From the NCBI RefSeq assembly GCF_002899455.1, contig NZ_PPFB01000001.1, positions 6,106,001 through 6,170,000 of the forward strand: a stretch of 64,000 bases of DNA, written 5' to 3'. The translations under genes were made by a program, and so were the position numbers. This document shows positions 51,200 through 59,703 of this stretch, piece after piece. The DNA comes from Streptomyces sp. DH-12 (GTDB taxonomy: Bacteria; Actinomycetota; Actinomycetes; Streptomycetales; Streptomycetaceae). Each line of letters starts with the position of its first letter. Position 1 is the first letter of the stretch. The notes beneath the pieces were generated by a model that saw only the letters and a program-made list of their open reading frames with translations, searched no databases and was not told where the DNA came from.

Positions 51200-52498
51200 T
51201 CAGGCAGACCCCTGGCACCCCTGCACCAGCGCGATGCCGAACGCCACCATCAGCGTCACCACCACGAACACGAACAACCGCTGCCTGAGCAGGCGCGGAT
51301 TGGCCGGGCGCAGGCCGGACCCGGTCGGCCGGGGCGCCGGACGGCGACTGCCCGTGCCGGTGCCGGGCCGGGTGGCGCCCCGGGACGACGTGCCGGTACG
51401 CGGCTTCGGGCGGGCCGGCGTGCCCTGACGGGGCGCCCCGCTCCGCCCGGACCCCCCGCCCCGCGACGGGGGTACGCGCCTGCCGCCCCGCGAGGACGAC
51501 GGGCCGCCGCCCCGGGACCCGGAGCCGCGTGCCGCGGAGCCGCCGCGCGGGGGAGTGGCCCGCCCGCCCTGCCGGCGCGCGTCCCGCTCGGGGTAGGTGT
51601 CCGCGAGCCGCCCGCCCGTCCGCTCGGACTCGGGGGTGCGCGGCGCGGGCGGCCGGACGTCGGCGAGGCCCTGCGCCTCCCGCGCGGCGATCTCCTTGAG
51701 CCGCAGCGACAGCTGCAGCGTGCTCGGCCGCTCTTCGGGGTCCTTCGCCAGACAGGCCCGCACCAGCGGGGCCAGCGCGTCCGGGACACCCTGCAGCTGG
51801 GCCTCCTCGTGCACGACGCGGTACAGCATCACCTCGGAACTGCCGTGTCCGAAGGGCGAGTCGCCCATCGACGCGTACGCGAGCGTGGCGCCCAGCGAGA
51901 ACACGTCCGTCGCCGGAGTGACGGCCGCGCCGCGCACCTGCTCGGGGGCGAGGAAGCCGGGCGAGCCGACCGCCGTGCCGACGTGCGTGAGCGTCGACGC
52001 GCCCGTGGCCCAGGCGATGCCGAAGTCGATGATCCGCGGCCCCTTGGGGGACAGCAGGATGTTGGACGGCTTGAGGTCCCGGTGCACCACACCCGCCTCG
52101 TGCACCGCCACCAGCCCCTCGGAGAGCGCCGCGCCCACGGCCGCCACCTCGGCGGCGCTCAGCGGACCCTCGTCGGCGACCTTGTCGTGCAGCGACGGCC
52201 CCGGCACGTACTGGGTGGCGAACCAGGGGCGGTCGGCCTCCAGGTCGGCGGCGACCAGCCGGGCCGTGCAGCCGCCGCGGATGCGACGGGCCGCCGAGAC
52301 CTCGCGGGCGAACCGTGAGCGGAACTCCTGGTCCTCCGCGAGATCGGGGCGGATGACCTTCAGCGCGACCCGCTGCCCCTTCTTGTCGGAGCCCAGATAG
52401 ACCACGCCCATCCCGCCCGCGCCGAGCCGTCGGTGAAGCCTGAAAGAGCCGACGACGCGCGGGTCCTCGCGCCTCAGGCGCATCATCGCCATGTTCAT
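51200..52498 (-). CDS. Membrane-anchored Ser/Thr protein kinase
   Basis: A 432-residue Hanks-type kinase. Its motifs are the glycine loop GAGGMGVVY (26-34), K47, HRDLKPSN with D141, and DFG (158-160), then APEQVRG and the conserved ATDVFSLGATL. The tail (about 300-405) is rich in Arg, Gly, Ser and Pro, and ends in one membrane span (FVFVVVTLMVAFGIALV) with almost nothing outside. It therefore lacks a PASTA or other sensor. It is divergent from a small conserved protein. Confidence 0.92.
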   Translation of the reverse strand: MNMAMMRLRREDPRVVGSFRLHRRLGAGGMGVVYLGSDKKGQRVALKVIRPDLAEDQEFRSRFAREVSAARRIRGGCTARLVAADLEADRPWFATQYVPGPSLHDKVADEGPLSAAEVAAVGAALSEGLVAVHEAGVVHRDLKPSNILLSPKGPRIIDFGIAWATGASTLTHVGTAVGSPGFLAPEQVRGAAVTPATDVFSLGATLAYASMGDSPFGHGSSEVMLYRVVHEEAQLQGVPDALAPLVRACLAKDPEERPSTLQLSLRLKEIAAREAQGLADVRPPAPRTPESERTGGRLADTYPERDARRQGGRATPPRGGSAARGSGSRGGGPSSSRGGRRVPPSRGGGSGRSGAPRQGTPARPKPRTGTSSRGATRPGTGTGSRRPAPRPTGSGLRPANPRLLRQRLFVFVVVTLMVAFGIALVQGCQGSA

Positions 52499-52702
52499 CC
52501 CCGCTGCCCGGTCCTGTGACGTGCCACAGCTTACGTTTCCACAGCCGTCCGTGCGCAGAGGCCGCGCCCTCTCCGCTCGACGGATTGTCAGTGGCCGGTG
52601 GGAGACTTGAAGAGTGGTCAGGGAGCGCGTGAGCAGGCCGCGTTTGCGCGAGGGCGCGACAGGCCGGTCCCAACCACTCGACGGGGAAGGGGGATTGATC
52701 GC

Positions 52703-52978
52703 GTGAAGGGTGACCGGGTCGAGATCGTCGTGGACGCGGGGGACACGACGCGTACGTACGAGGTGGTGGCCTCGCGGGCGGGCCGCAGGGTGGAGACGGC
52801 GGTGCGACGAGGGGTGGTGGAAGTGAGTGAAGTCACCCGAACCGGCGCTGTGGTGCGCACCGCGCGTTTCATGGCGAACCGGGTGCTCGCCCTGGTGGAG
52901 CAGCCCGTCCCCCGCCGGGACACCTCGGAGGGAGCCGGCCGCGGCGGCCGTCCCCTCGGGGATGTCCCCGAGGCGTAG
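52703..52978 (+). CDS. Small conserved soluble protein
   Basis: A 91-residue protein starting with a GTG (VKGDRVEIVVDAGDTTRTYEV). It has two similar beta-rich stretches (VEIVVDAGDTTRTYEVV, VVEVSEVTRTGAVVRTA) and a disordered, basic C-terminus. I do not recognise a named family. It is divergent from the Ser/Thr kinase, with 204 bp between them, which makes a functional link plausible but unproven. A GGGGAAGGGGG run lies upstream of the start. Confidence 0.65.
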   Translation: MKGDRVEIVVDAGDTTRTYEVVASRAGRRVETAVRRGVVEVSEVTRTGAVVRTARFMANRVLALVEQPVPRRDTSEGAGRGGRPLGDVPEA

Positions 52979-53175
52979 GACGCCGTCTCCACCCAGGGGA
53001 GTACGGCGCGGCGGCCCGCTCATCCTCGCGGAGGCCCGCCATTCGGTACGAGGGCATGACGTGGGGGAAGTCCGGGGCCCCTAGATTTGAGGTCGAGCGG
53101 CGGGTGCAGCACTCGTCCCCCGAGGCCGTACGCCCGCCGCTGCCACAGACAACAGAAACGGTCAGGAGAGGGGCC

Positions 53176-53355
53176 ATGGCGTACACGGCACCGCGGACGC
53201 TGCTCCGCACGCGGGATCGCGGCAAGGACCGCCGGCACCCGCTGGTGGCGACGTTGATGGCCCTCCCCCTGGCGGTCCTGCTCCTCCTCGTCTTCGACGG
53301 GTGGGAGACGGTGACCACACAGGCGTCGTCCGTGGGCGAGATGCTGGGGCGCTGA
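53176..53355 (+). CDS. Small single-span membrane protein
   Basis: A 59-residue protein with a basic N-terminus (RTRDRGKDRRHP) and one membrane span (LVATLMALPLAVLLLLVF). The ATG has AGGAGAGGGG upstream. Function is unknown. A strong Rho-independent terminator lies about 90 bp after it. Confidence 0.75.
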   Translation: MAYTAPRTLLRTRDRGKDRRHPLVATLMALPLAVLLLLVFDGWETVTTQASSVGEMLGR

Positions 53356-53442
53356 TCCAGCGACCCCGGGCCCGGAAGAGCGGTCCGGGCGGGGACATCC
53401 GCCCATGAAACCCCGTGGGGACGGGGGTGCGGCGGACGGCAA

Positions 53443-53482
53443 GATGCCGGCGCAGCTGGGGAGCTGCGCCGGCATCGCTTTT
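53443..53482 (+). terminator. Strong Rho-independent terminator
   Basis: GATGCCGGCGCAGCT and AGCTGCGCCGGCATC make a perfect 15-bp stem with a GGGG loop (53443-53476), followed by GCTTTT. This is one of the few canonical terminators with a U-run in the window. It ends transcription from the small membrane protein gene. Confidence 0.88.
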
Positions 53483-53528
53483 CCCCGGCGCCCGGAACAC
53501 GCCCGCGGGGCCCGCGTAGCCTCACCCC

Positions 53529-54455
53529 GTGACCGAGGACCTCCTCCCCGCCCTGACCGCCCGTGCCACGGAGGCGGCCCACGCCCGCGATGCCGCCTGC
53601 CCCTGCACCGCCGCCACCCTCGCCCACCGCGAGGACACCACCGTCGTCCGGCACGCCGGCGCCGTGGCCAAGGCGCACGCCCCCGGCACCGACCCCGCCG
53701 CACTGGCGCTCCGCCTCGCCGTCGCCGCCCGCCTCCCCGGCGTGCTGCTTCCCCCGCTCGCCCCCGCCCCCGCCGAACTGCACGGCCGCCCGGTCACGTA
53801 CTGGCCGTACGGCACGCCCGTGGACCCGGACGACCCGGACGCCGCCCCCTGGGAGCAGGCGGCCGTCCTCCTCGCCCGCCTCCACAACGCCCCGCTCCCC
53901 GAGACCGTGCCCCCCGCGCGCGGACCCGAGAAGGCCGCCCGCGCCGTCGCGCTCCTCCGGGGCCTCGCCCCGCGCCACCCTGCCGCCGCCCCCGTGCTGG
54001 ACGCCTGGGCGGACCTCCCGCCCTGGGCCCGTGGCGAGGCGCCCGCGCCGGGCCCGGTACGCCTCTGCCACGGCGACTTCCACCTCGGCCAGCTGATACG
54101 CGGCCCCGCCCCGGGCGGCCCGTGGCTGCTGATCGACGTGGACGACGTCGGCGCGGGTCCGCCGGTCTGGGACCTGGCACGCCCGGCCGCCTGGTACGCC
54201 GTGGGAATGCTCGACCCCGACGCCTGGCACCGTTTCCTGGCCGCCTACCGCGCCGCCGGCGGTCCGGCCGTACCGCCCGACGGTGATCCCTGGCCGGTGC
54301 TGGACGTCCCGGCCCGTGCCCTCACCGCGCAGACCGCCGCCCGCGCCGTCACCGAGGCGGCCGCGGCGGGCCGGCCCCTGGACGAGGTGGAGGAGTGGCT
54401 GGTCGACGCCTGCGCGCGCATGCGGTCCGTACCGGCCGCCGCCCCGGCGGACTGA
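53529..54455 (+). CDS. Aminoglycoside-phosphotransferase-like kinase
   Basis: A 308-residue APH-fold protein. The catalytic loop is LCHGDFHLGQLI and the metal Asp lies in LLIDVDDVGAGPPVWDLARP. The N-terminal lobe is short and alanine-rich. Members phosphorylate small molecules such as aminoglycosides, choline or homoserine; the substrate is unknown, so resistance should not be inferred. The GTG start lies just downstream of a strong terminator, so the gene has its own promoter. Confidence 0.82.
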   Translation: MTEDLLPALTARATEAAHARDAACPCTAATLAHREDTTVVRHAGAVAKAHAPGTDPAALALRLAVAARLPGVLLPPLAPAPAELHGRPVTYWPYGTPVDPDDPDAAPWEQAAVLLARLHNAPLPETVPPARGPEKAARAVALLRGLAPRHPAAAPVLDAWADLPPWARGEAPAPGPVRLCHGDFHLGQLIRGPAPGGPWLLIDVDDVGAGPPVWDLARPAAWYAVGMLDPDAWHRFLAAYRAAGGPAVPPDGDPWPVLDVPARALTAQTAARAVTEAAAAGRPLDEVEEWLVDACARMRSVPAAAPAD

Positions 54456-54555
54456 GAGGAATTCCCCGACGTGAGGTGCAACCGGCGCACAGCCGGACGG
54501 AGTCTGTCCAAGCGACAGGCGATGCAGGTACGACCGGCGAGGAGTTGAACCGAGG

Positions 54556-54861
54556 ATGCAGTGTCCGAAGTGCCGTGCCCCCATGCACACGTACAACCGC
54601 AACGGTGTCCAGATCGAGCAGTGCAGCGGGTGCAAGGGGATCTTCCTCGACTACGGCGAGCTCGAGGCACTGACCCGGCTCGAGTCCCAGTGGTCGCAGC
54701 CCGCCCCGCCCCCGCCCGCCGCACCCCAGGCCTACCCGCCCGCCGCACCGCAGGCCTACCCGGCCGCGGCACCGCAGGCTCCGGCGTGGGGCGCGCCGCA
54801 CGGGGGTCACCACGGCCACCGCCGTCACAAGAGCTTCGGGCACATGCTCTTCTCGAGCTGA
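54556..54861 (+). CDS. Zinc-ribbon (TFIIB-type) small protein
   Basis: A 101-residue protein with a four-cysteine zinc ribbon (C3, C6, C23, C26; CPKCRAPM, CSGCKGIFLDYGELE) of the zf-TFIIB family. A Pro/Ala-Tyr repeat tail (PQAYPPAAPQAYP) and a His/Gly-rich end follow. Function is unknown. The ATG follows GAGGAG and ACCGAGG. A two-way terminator separates it from the tRNA cluster. Confidence 0.85.
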   Translation: MQCPKCRAPMHTYNRNGVQIEQCSGCKGIFLDYGELEALTRLESQWSQPAPPPPAAPQAYPPAAPQAYPAAAPQAPAWGAPHGGHHGHRRHKSFGHMLFSS

Positions 54862-54873
54862 CGGGCACACGAC

Positions 54874-54903
54874 GAAGCCCCCGGTCGCCGGACCGGGGGC
54901 TTC
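54874..54903. terminator. Bidirectional terminator between zinc-ribbon gene and tRNA cluster
   Basis: GAAGCCCCCGGT and ACCGGGGGCTTC pair perfectly over 12 bp with a 6-nt loop. It serves the zinc-ribbon gene on the plus strand and the tRNA operon on the minus strand. Confidence 0.85.
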
Positions 54904-54911
54904 GAGCCGTG

Positions 54912-54983
54912 TGGACGATACTGGGATTGAACCAGTGACCTCTTCCGTGTCAGGGAAGCGCTCTCCCGCTGAGCTAATCGTCC
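54912..54983 (-). tRNA. tRNA-Val (GAC)
   Basis: A 72-nt cloverleaf is formed: acceptor GGACGAT pairs with ATCGTCC, and the T-arm is CTGGTTCAATCCCAG. The anticodon loop CTGACAC has anticodon GAC. Discriminator A; CCA is not encoded. Last of three tRNAs in the minus-strand cluster. Confidence 0.95.
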
Positions 54984-54987
54984 TTGG

Positions 54988-55058
54988 AGGTGGAGACGGG
55001 ATTTGAACCCGTGTAGACGGCTTTGCAGGCCGTTGCCTCGCCTCTCGGCCACTCCACC
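54988..55058 (-). tRNA. tRNA-Cys (GCA)
   Basis: A 71-nt cloverleaf is formed: acceptor GGTGGAG pairs with CTCCACC, and the anticodon loop contains GCA. The discriminator is U, typical of tRNA-Cys. CCA is not encoded. Only 4 nt separate it from tRNA-Val. Confidence 0.95.
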
Positions 55059-55095
55059 AGGAGTGTAGGGGACCGGGAAGCCCCCTCTTCCTTCG

Positions 55096-55168
55096 AGCGG
55101 ACGACGAGGCTCGAACTCGCGACCTCAACCTTGGCAAGGTTGCGCTCTACCAACTGAGCTACGTCCGC
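55096..55168 (-). tRNA. tRNA-Gly (GCC)
   Basis: A 73-nt cloverleaf is formed: acceptor GCGGACG pairs with CGTCCGC, and the anticodon loop TTGCCAA contains GCC. Discriminator U. It is the first tRNA of the cluster on the minus strand, 37 nt ahead of tRNA-Cys. Confidence 0.95.
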
Positions 55169-55321
55169 CTGTCGTTTCGGTCCGCTTGCGCGTCCCGGCG
55201 ACGAACTGAACTCTAGCGGATTCCGGGGCCAGTACAAAAACCCGTTTGCGCAGCGTGCTGCGCTGCGCCTGCTCACAGACGTGGTCACGTCACCCGTGCG
55301 CCCCCGCCATAGACTCGTGGC

Positions 55322-56374
55322 GTGCTCGACCTGCCACCTCTCGCGCGCTTCGGTGACCGCGTCGCCACCGGCCTCGCCGACGTCACCGACGACCCCGCCG
55401 CCCTCGACTCCACGGGCTTCTGGGCGGTCGCCGCCGACTTCGAGGGGCGCCTGACCTGCGCCCGGTTCCGGGACGTCCGGGACGAGCCCGTGCCGCCCCC
55501 GGCGCCGGGCGCCTGGCGGGGACCGGCGGCCGGCGACTGGACCTCCTCCCTGGACCGCGCCGCGTACACGGCGGCGGTGCGCCGGATCCGCGACCGCATA
55601 GCGGCGGGCGAGGTCTACCAGGCGAACCTCTGCCGCGTCCTGTCCGCGCCAGCGCCCCCGGACGCCGACGTGGACGCCCTCACCGCCCTGCTGACCCGCG
55701 GCAACCCGGCGCCGTACGCAGGAACGATTCGGCTGCCGCGGCACGGCGTGGAGATCGCCACCGCCTCGCCCGAGCTGTTCCTCCGCCGGGAGGGCCGGGT
55801 CGTGGAGTCCGGGCCGATCAAGGGCACGGGCCGCACCGAGGCGGACCTGCTGGAGAAGGACTACGCCGAGAACGTCATGATCGTCGATCTGGTCCGCAAC
55901 GACGTCGGACAGGTCTGCGCCACCGGCACGGTCACGGTCCCCGACCTCTGCGCCGTCGAGAAGCACCCGGGCCTGGTCCACCTCGTGTCCACGGTCCGCG
56001 GCGAACTGCGTGAGGGCGAGGGCTGGACCGGACTGCTGCGCGCCGCCTTCCCGCCCGGCTCCGTCACCGGGGCGCCCAAGTCCAGCGCGCTGCGGATCAT
56101 CGAGGCGCTGGAGACCGCGCCGCGCGGCCCGTACTGCGGGGGGATCGGCTGGGTCGACGCCGACCGCGGCACCGGCGTGCTCGCCGTCGGCATCCGCACC
56201 TTCTGGATCGACCGGGACGCGGACGGCCGGGCCGTACTGCGGTTCGGCACCGGCGCCGGCATCACCTGGGGTTCCGACCCCGAGGGGGAGTGGCGGGAGA
56301 CCGAGCTGAAGGCCTCCCGGCTGCTCGCGGTAGCGTCGGGGACGTACCAGGTGAGCGAAAGGATCCGGACGTGA
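55322..56374 (+). CDS. pabB: Aminodeoxychorismate synthase component I (PabB-like)
   Basis: A 350-residue chorismate-binding protein. Motifs: AGEVYQANLCRVL, ASPELFLRREGRVVESGPIKGTGR, KDYAENVMIVDLVRNDVG, HLVSTVRGEL, FPPGSVTGAPK. It converts chorismate and glutamine-derived ammonia to aminodeoxychorismate for folate. It is shorter than typical PabB (about 450 residues), mainly at the N-terminus, and no glutamine amidotransferase gene is adjacent. Overlaps the next gene by GTGA. The GTG start has no strong ribosome site. Confidence 0.88.
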   Translation: MLDLPPLARFGDRVATGLADVTDDPAALDSTGFWAVAADFEGRLTCARFRDVRDEPVPPPAPGAWRGPAAGDWTSSLDRAAYTAAVRRIRDRIAAGEVYQANLCRVLSAPAPPDADVDALTALLTRGNPAPYAGTIRLPRHGVEIATASPELFLRREGRVVESGPIKGTGRTEADLLEKDYAENVMIVDLVRNDVGQVCATGTVTVPDLCAVEKHPGLVHLVSTVRGELREGEGWTGLLRAAFPPGSVTGAPKSSALRIIEALETAPRGPYCGGIGWVDADRGTGVLAVGIRTFWIDRDADGRAVLRFGTGAGITWGSDPEGEWRETELKASRLLAVASGTYQVSERIRT

Positions 56375-57192
56375 AGATCTGGCTCGACGGCGCGCTGCGG
56401 GACTCCGAGTCCGCCCGCGTCTCCGTCTTCGACCACGGACTGACCGTGGGCGACGGCATCTTCGAGACGGTGAAGGCCGTGGACGGTCGGCCGTTCGCCC
56501 TCACCCGGCATCTCGACCGGCTGACCCGCTCGGCCCGGGGCCTCGGACTGCCCGATCCCGACCTGGACGAGGTCCGCCGCGCCTGCGCCGCCGTCCTCGA
56601 GGCCAACCCCGTGCCGCTCGGCCGGCTGCGCCTCACCTACACCGGCGGACACGGCCCGCTCGGCTCCGACCGCGGCGACCGGGGCCCGACCCTCGTGGTC
56701 GCCCTCGGCGGGACCACCCGCCGCCCGGACACCACGGCCGTCGTCACCGTGCCCTGGACCCGCAACGAACGCGGCGCGCTCACCGGCCTGAAGACCACCT
56801 CGTACGCCGAGAACGTCGTCGCCCTCGCCCGCGCCCACGAACAGGGCGCCACCGAGGCGCTGTTCGGCAACACCGTCGGACAGCTCTGCGAGGGCACCGG
56901 GTCGAACGTCTTCGTCGTCCTCGACGGCGAACTCCACACCCCGCCGCTCTCCTCCGGCTGCCTCGCGGGCATCACCCGCGAGCTGGTCGCCGAGTGGGCC
57001 GGGGCCAAGGAGACCGATCTGCCGCTGGACGTCCTGCGGGAGGCCGACGAGATCTTCCTCACCTCCACCCTGCGCGACGTGCAGGCGGTGCACCGCGTCG
57101 ACGACCGCGAACTGTCCGCCGCGCCCGGCCCGGTGACGGCCGAGGCCATGCGGATCTTCGACGAGCGGTCCGCGGCGGACATCGACCCGTGA
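56371..57192 (+). CDS. pabC: 4-amino-4-deoxychorismate lyase / class-IV aminotransferase
   Basis: A 273-residue fold-type-IV PLP enzyme. The PLP lysine is in TGLKTTSYAENVVALARA, and the LWLDG-like start (IWLDGALRDSESARVSVFDHGLTVGDGIFE in its first third) and FGNTVGQLCEGTGSNVF are family features. Next to pabB it most likely releases pyruvate from aminodeoxychorismate, giving 4-aminobenzoate for folate. A branched-chain or D-amino-acid aminotransferase role is an alternative. Coupled to pabB by a 4-bp overlap. Confidence 0.88.
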   Translation: MKIWLDGALRDSESARVSVFDHGLTVGDGIFETVKAVDGRPFALTRHLDRLTRSARGLGLPDPDLDEVRRACAAVLEANPVPLGRLRLTYTGGHGPLGSDRGDRGPTLVVALGGTTRRPDTTAVVTVPWTRNERGALTGLKTTSYAENVVALARAHEQGATEALFGNTVGQLCEGTGSNVFVVLDGELHTPPLSSGCLAGITRELVAEWAGAKETDLPLDVLREADEIFLTSTLRDVQAVHRVDDRELSAAPGPVTAEAMRIFDERSAADIDP

Positions 57193-57248
57193 GGCGCCGG
57201 AAAACCTGCTGAAGCAAGGGCGGGCTGCAGCGGGGTAGAACACTCGTG

Positions 57249-58073
57249 ATGACCACCACCCTGCGGCCGACCGGGCCGCTCCAGCGGAACCCCGACGGGA
57301 CGCGTTCGCGTCACTTCCACGTCTGTGTGAACAGCCGTCCCGTGGGGGAGGTGCGCCTCGGCACGGACCCCGTCTTCGGCGACGCCGTGGCGCGGATCGT
57401 CGATCTGCGCATCGACGAACCGGACCGGCGGCGCGGCCGGGGCACGGTGGCCGCCCTCGCGGCGGAGGAGGTGGCCCGCGGCTGGGGCTGCCGCCGGATC
57501 GAGGTCACCGTCCCCGCCCGGCCGGGCACCGCCCTCGCCCTCGCCGTGGCGCTCGGCTACGTCGTGCGCAACCGGACGATGGAGAAGGCCCTGAGCGACA
57601 CCCCGCCCGCCCTGCCGGACGGCGCCCGCGCCCGGCCCATGACCGAGGAGGAGTTCGGTCCCTGGCGGGCCGAGAGCTCGGCGGACTACGCGCGGGAGTG
57701 GGCGCGGCGCGGGGCGCCCGAGGCGGAGGCGCGGGCCAAGGCCGCCGCGGACGAGGCGGCGCTGCTGCCCGACGGCCTCGCCACGGAGGACATGGTCCTC
57801 AGCGTCCTCGAGCACGAGGGGACCGCGGTCGGCACGCTGTGGCTCGCGGTGCGCGGCGAGCGCGGGTACGTGTTCGACGTGGAGGTGTCGCCCGCCCACC
57901 GCGGCCGGGGCCACGGGCGCAGCCTCATGCTCCTCGCCGAGGCGCAGGCGACCGCCGCGGGCAACCGGACCATCGGCCTGAACGTGTTCGCGGGCAACAC
58001 CCCGGCCGAGCGGCTCTACGACTCGCTCGGCTACACCGCGACGCGGTACTCGCTGTACAAGCCGCTGGTGTAG
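57249..58073 (+). CDS. Double-domain GNAT acetyltransferase
   Basis: The 274-residue protein has two GNAT-like halves. The N-terminal half (about 20-105) has LRIDEPDRRRGRGTVAALAAEEV. The C-terminal half (about 120-274) has FDVEVSPAHRGRGHGRSLMLLAE with NTPAERLYDSLGYTAT. Both halves keep a CoA-binding loop, the second more complete. The acceptor is unknown. The ATG follows a GTG directly (GTGATG), so start choice is uncertain by one codon. It lies 56 bp after pabC and may share its transcript. Confidence 0.82.
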   Translation: MTTTLRPTGPLQRNPDGTRSRHFHVCVNSRPVGEVRLGTDPVFGDAVARIVDLRIDEPDRRRGRGTVAALAAEEVARGWGCRRIEVTVPARPGTALALAVALGYVVRNRTMEKALSDTPPALPDGARARPMTEEEFGPWRAESSADYAREWARRGAPEAEARAKAAADEAALLPDGLATEDMVLSVLEHEGTAVGTLWLAVRGERGYVFDVEVSPAHRGRGHGRSLMLLAEAQATAAGNRTIGLNVFAGNTPAERLYDSLGYTATRYSLYKPLV

Positions 58074-58105
58074 CCGCCGGGGCGGACAGGGCCAGGGGCG
58101 GTGGG

Positions 58106-58630
58106 TCAGACGTCCTGTCCGGCCAGCAGCCGGTCCGCGATCTCCTCGATCCGCTCGCGCAGCCCCTCCTGGCTCTTGCCGCCGTCGAGCCGCTCGCCGC
58201 CGATGACGTACGTCGGCGTCCCGGTCACCCCGATCGCCTTGCCCTCGGCCTGGTCCGCGTCGACCACCAGGATGTGCCGCCCGTCGATCAGGGCGGTGTC
58301 GACCTCGTCGGCGTCCAGACCCAGCTCACGGGCGGTCTCGACCAGGACGGCCTCGCCCCGGCGCTCCAACTCCTCGACCCGGCCGAGCACGGCCTCCGCG
58401 TACTCCCAGCCCCGGCCCTGCTCCCACGCCTCCTCGGCGGCCTGGGCGGCGGCGAAGGCGTGCTTGTGCTTCTCCAGCGGGAAGTGCCGCAGCCGGATCT
58501 CCAGCCGGTCGCCGTACCGGGCCCGCAGGGCGCGGAGGTCGTCCAGGGCGGTTCGGCAGTCGGCGCACTGCAGCTCGCACCACACGTCGAGGACGGGGGC
58601 GGAGAAGCGGGCGGGGGAGGAGTCGTTCAT
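58106..58630 (-). CDS. DsbA/FrnE-like thioredoxin-fold oxidoreductase
   Basis: The 174-residue thioredoxin-fold protein has a CADC active site (in CELQCADC, about 19-25), a helical insert and the cis-proline loop GTPTYVIGG. There is no signal peptide, so it acts in the cytoplasm. Relatives of the FrnE type isomerise disulfides or help polyketide tailoring. It is on the opposite strand to the acetyltransferase and faces a gene-free stretch of 233 bp. Confidence 0.85.
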   Translation of the reverse strand: MNDSSPARFSAPVLDVWCELQCADCRTALDDLRALRARYGDRLEIRLRHFPLEKHKHAFAAAQAAEEAWEQGRGWEYAEAVLGRVEELERRGEAVLVETARELGLDADEVDTALIDGRHILVVDADQAEGKAIGVTGTPTYVIGGERLDGGKSQEGLRERIEEIADRLLAGQDV

Positions 58631-58863
58631 GGGCCACAGTCTTCCAGCCGGTGCCCGACACCACCCAATCCGGTCCGCGCACCGGGTCCTCCGGCGCGGC
58701 CCGGAGACCCCTCACGTGTGTGCCGACCGGCACCTGCGGAGGAGCCGTGACCCGGAGATGTCCCTGATGTCCGCCCCGGGCATGGCCGCTCGGGGTGCGA
58801 CGGGTGCAGGATGGAAGGGACGAAGCCCCTCGCGACCGCACGCACGCTGCCCTGGAGGACCGG

Positions 58864-59316
58864 ATGATTGCCGAGACCGTCTGCTCCGCCGTCGCCGCGG
58901 CGGGCCTGGGCATCGCGGTGGTCACGGCCTACCGCAGGCGCTACCTCACCGCGACCCGCATCGCCGCGTACGCGCTGGTGCCGCTCGGTCTGGTGATGAC
59001 CGGCGTCGTCGAGTGGCTCGCGGACACCGCCTTCAGCCCGACGGCATGGGTCGGCTTCGGCCTGCTGGGGCTGTCCTGGGTGCTGTTCGCCACGACCCGC
59101 ACCGTGGAGCGCCGGCGGGGCGGCACCCGCAAGGAGCGCAAGGCGGCACAGGAGACGGCCGCCCCCGCCGCCACGGCACCGGGCGCCTCCGCGCCCGCCC
59201 TCGGACAGACGCCGTCCCGGGGGCAGAGCCCCGCGCCCCGGCAGCAGACGCCGGCCGCCCAGGGGGACGACGACTTCAGCGACATCGAGGCCATCCTCAA
59301 GAAACACGGCATATGA
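58864..59316 (+). CDS. Membrane protein with conserved C-terminal acidic motif
   Basis: The 150-residue protein has three N-terminal membrane spans (about 5-22, 34-50, 57-77), a basic stretch, a disordered Pro/Gln/Ala linker and a C-terminal DDDFSDIEAILKKHGI. That end looks like a short helical binding motif. I do not recognise a family. The ATG follows GGAGGACCGG. A stem (CCGGGACC / GGTCCCGG at 59321-59351) just after the stop may be its terminator. Confidence 0.8.
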   Translation: MIAETVCSAVAAAGLGIAVVTAYRRRYLTATRIAAYALVPLGLVMTGVVEWLADTAFSPTAWVGFGLLGLSWVLFATTRTVERRRGGTRKERKAAQETAAPAATAPGASAPALGQTPSRGQSPAPRQQTPAAQGDDDFSDIEAILKKHGI

Positions 59317-59320
59317 CCGC

Positions 59321-59351
59321 CCGGGACCGCACGCGTCACAGGAGGTCCCGG
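59321..59351 (+). terminator. Terminator-like hairpin
   Basis: CCGGGACC and GGTCCCGG form an 8-bp stem with a 15-nt loop, 4 nt after the stop of the preceding membrane protein gene. Confidence 0.45.
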
Positions 59352-59465
59352 ACCGCTCGGAAATGATCACGCTCTGACCGGTAGACCGCGCTTTCCGCGT
59401 GCGCGCGTGTCCTGCCCGAGTGTTGATCGCCTCGTGCCCGTCCGATGCGTCATCATCGCGGCGAG

Positions 59466-59618
59466 ATGCTGGACACGACACAGAGCGATGCCGCGCCGCA
59501 GCAGGGCGAGCCGCGCGGATGCCTCTTCGCCCTATCCCAGCCACCGCTGATGATCTTCCTGGCGGTGATCGGGTGTCTGCTTCTCACGGCCGCCTTGCAC
59601 GACCTGCTGTGGCTGTGA
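59466..59618 (+). CDS. Small single-span membrane protein, 50 residues
   Basis: The ATG opens MLDTTQSDAAPQQGEPRG, followed by one membrane span (LMIFLAVIGCLLLTAAL) and a short C-terminal LHDLLWL. About 86% of codons end in G or C, as expected of a real gene here. GGCGAG precedes the start. Function unknown. Confidence 0.6.
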   Translation: MLDTTQSDAAPQQGEPRGCLFALSQPPLMIFLAVIGCLLLTAALHDLLWL

Positions 59619-59703
59619 GCCGTACCCGCGGTTCCCCGGCGTCACCCGTCGGGACCGCGTCGGCCCGGCATCCGCGGTGACGGTCCGTGGCGGCCGGGGC
59701 CGG

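Noticed and set aside
53529..54455. Antibiotic resistance gene call for the APH-like kinase
   Set aside because: Only the general kinase fold is evident; the family acts on many small molecules.
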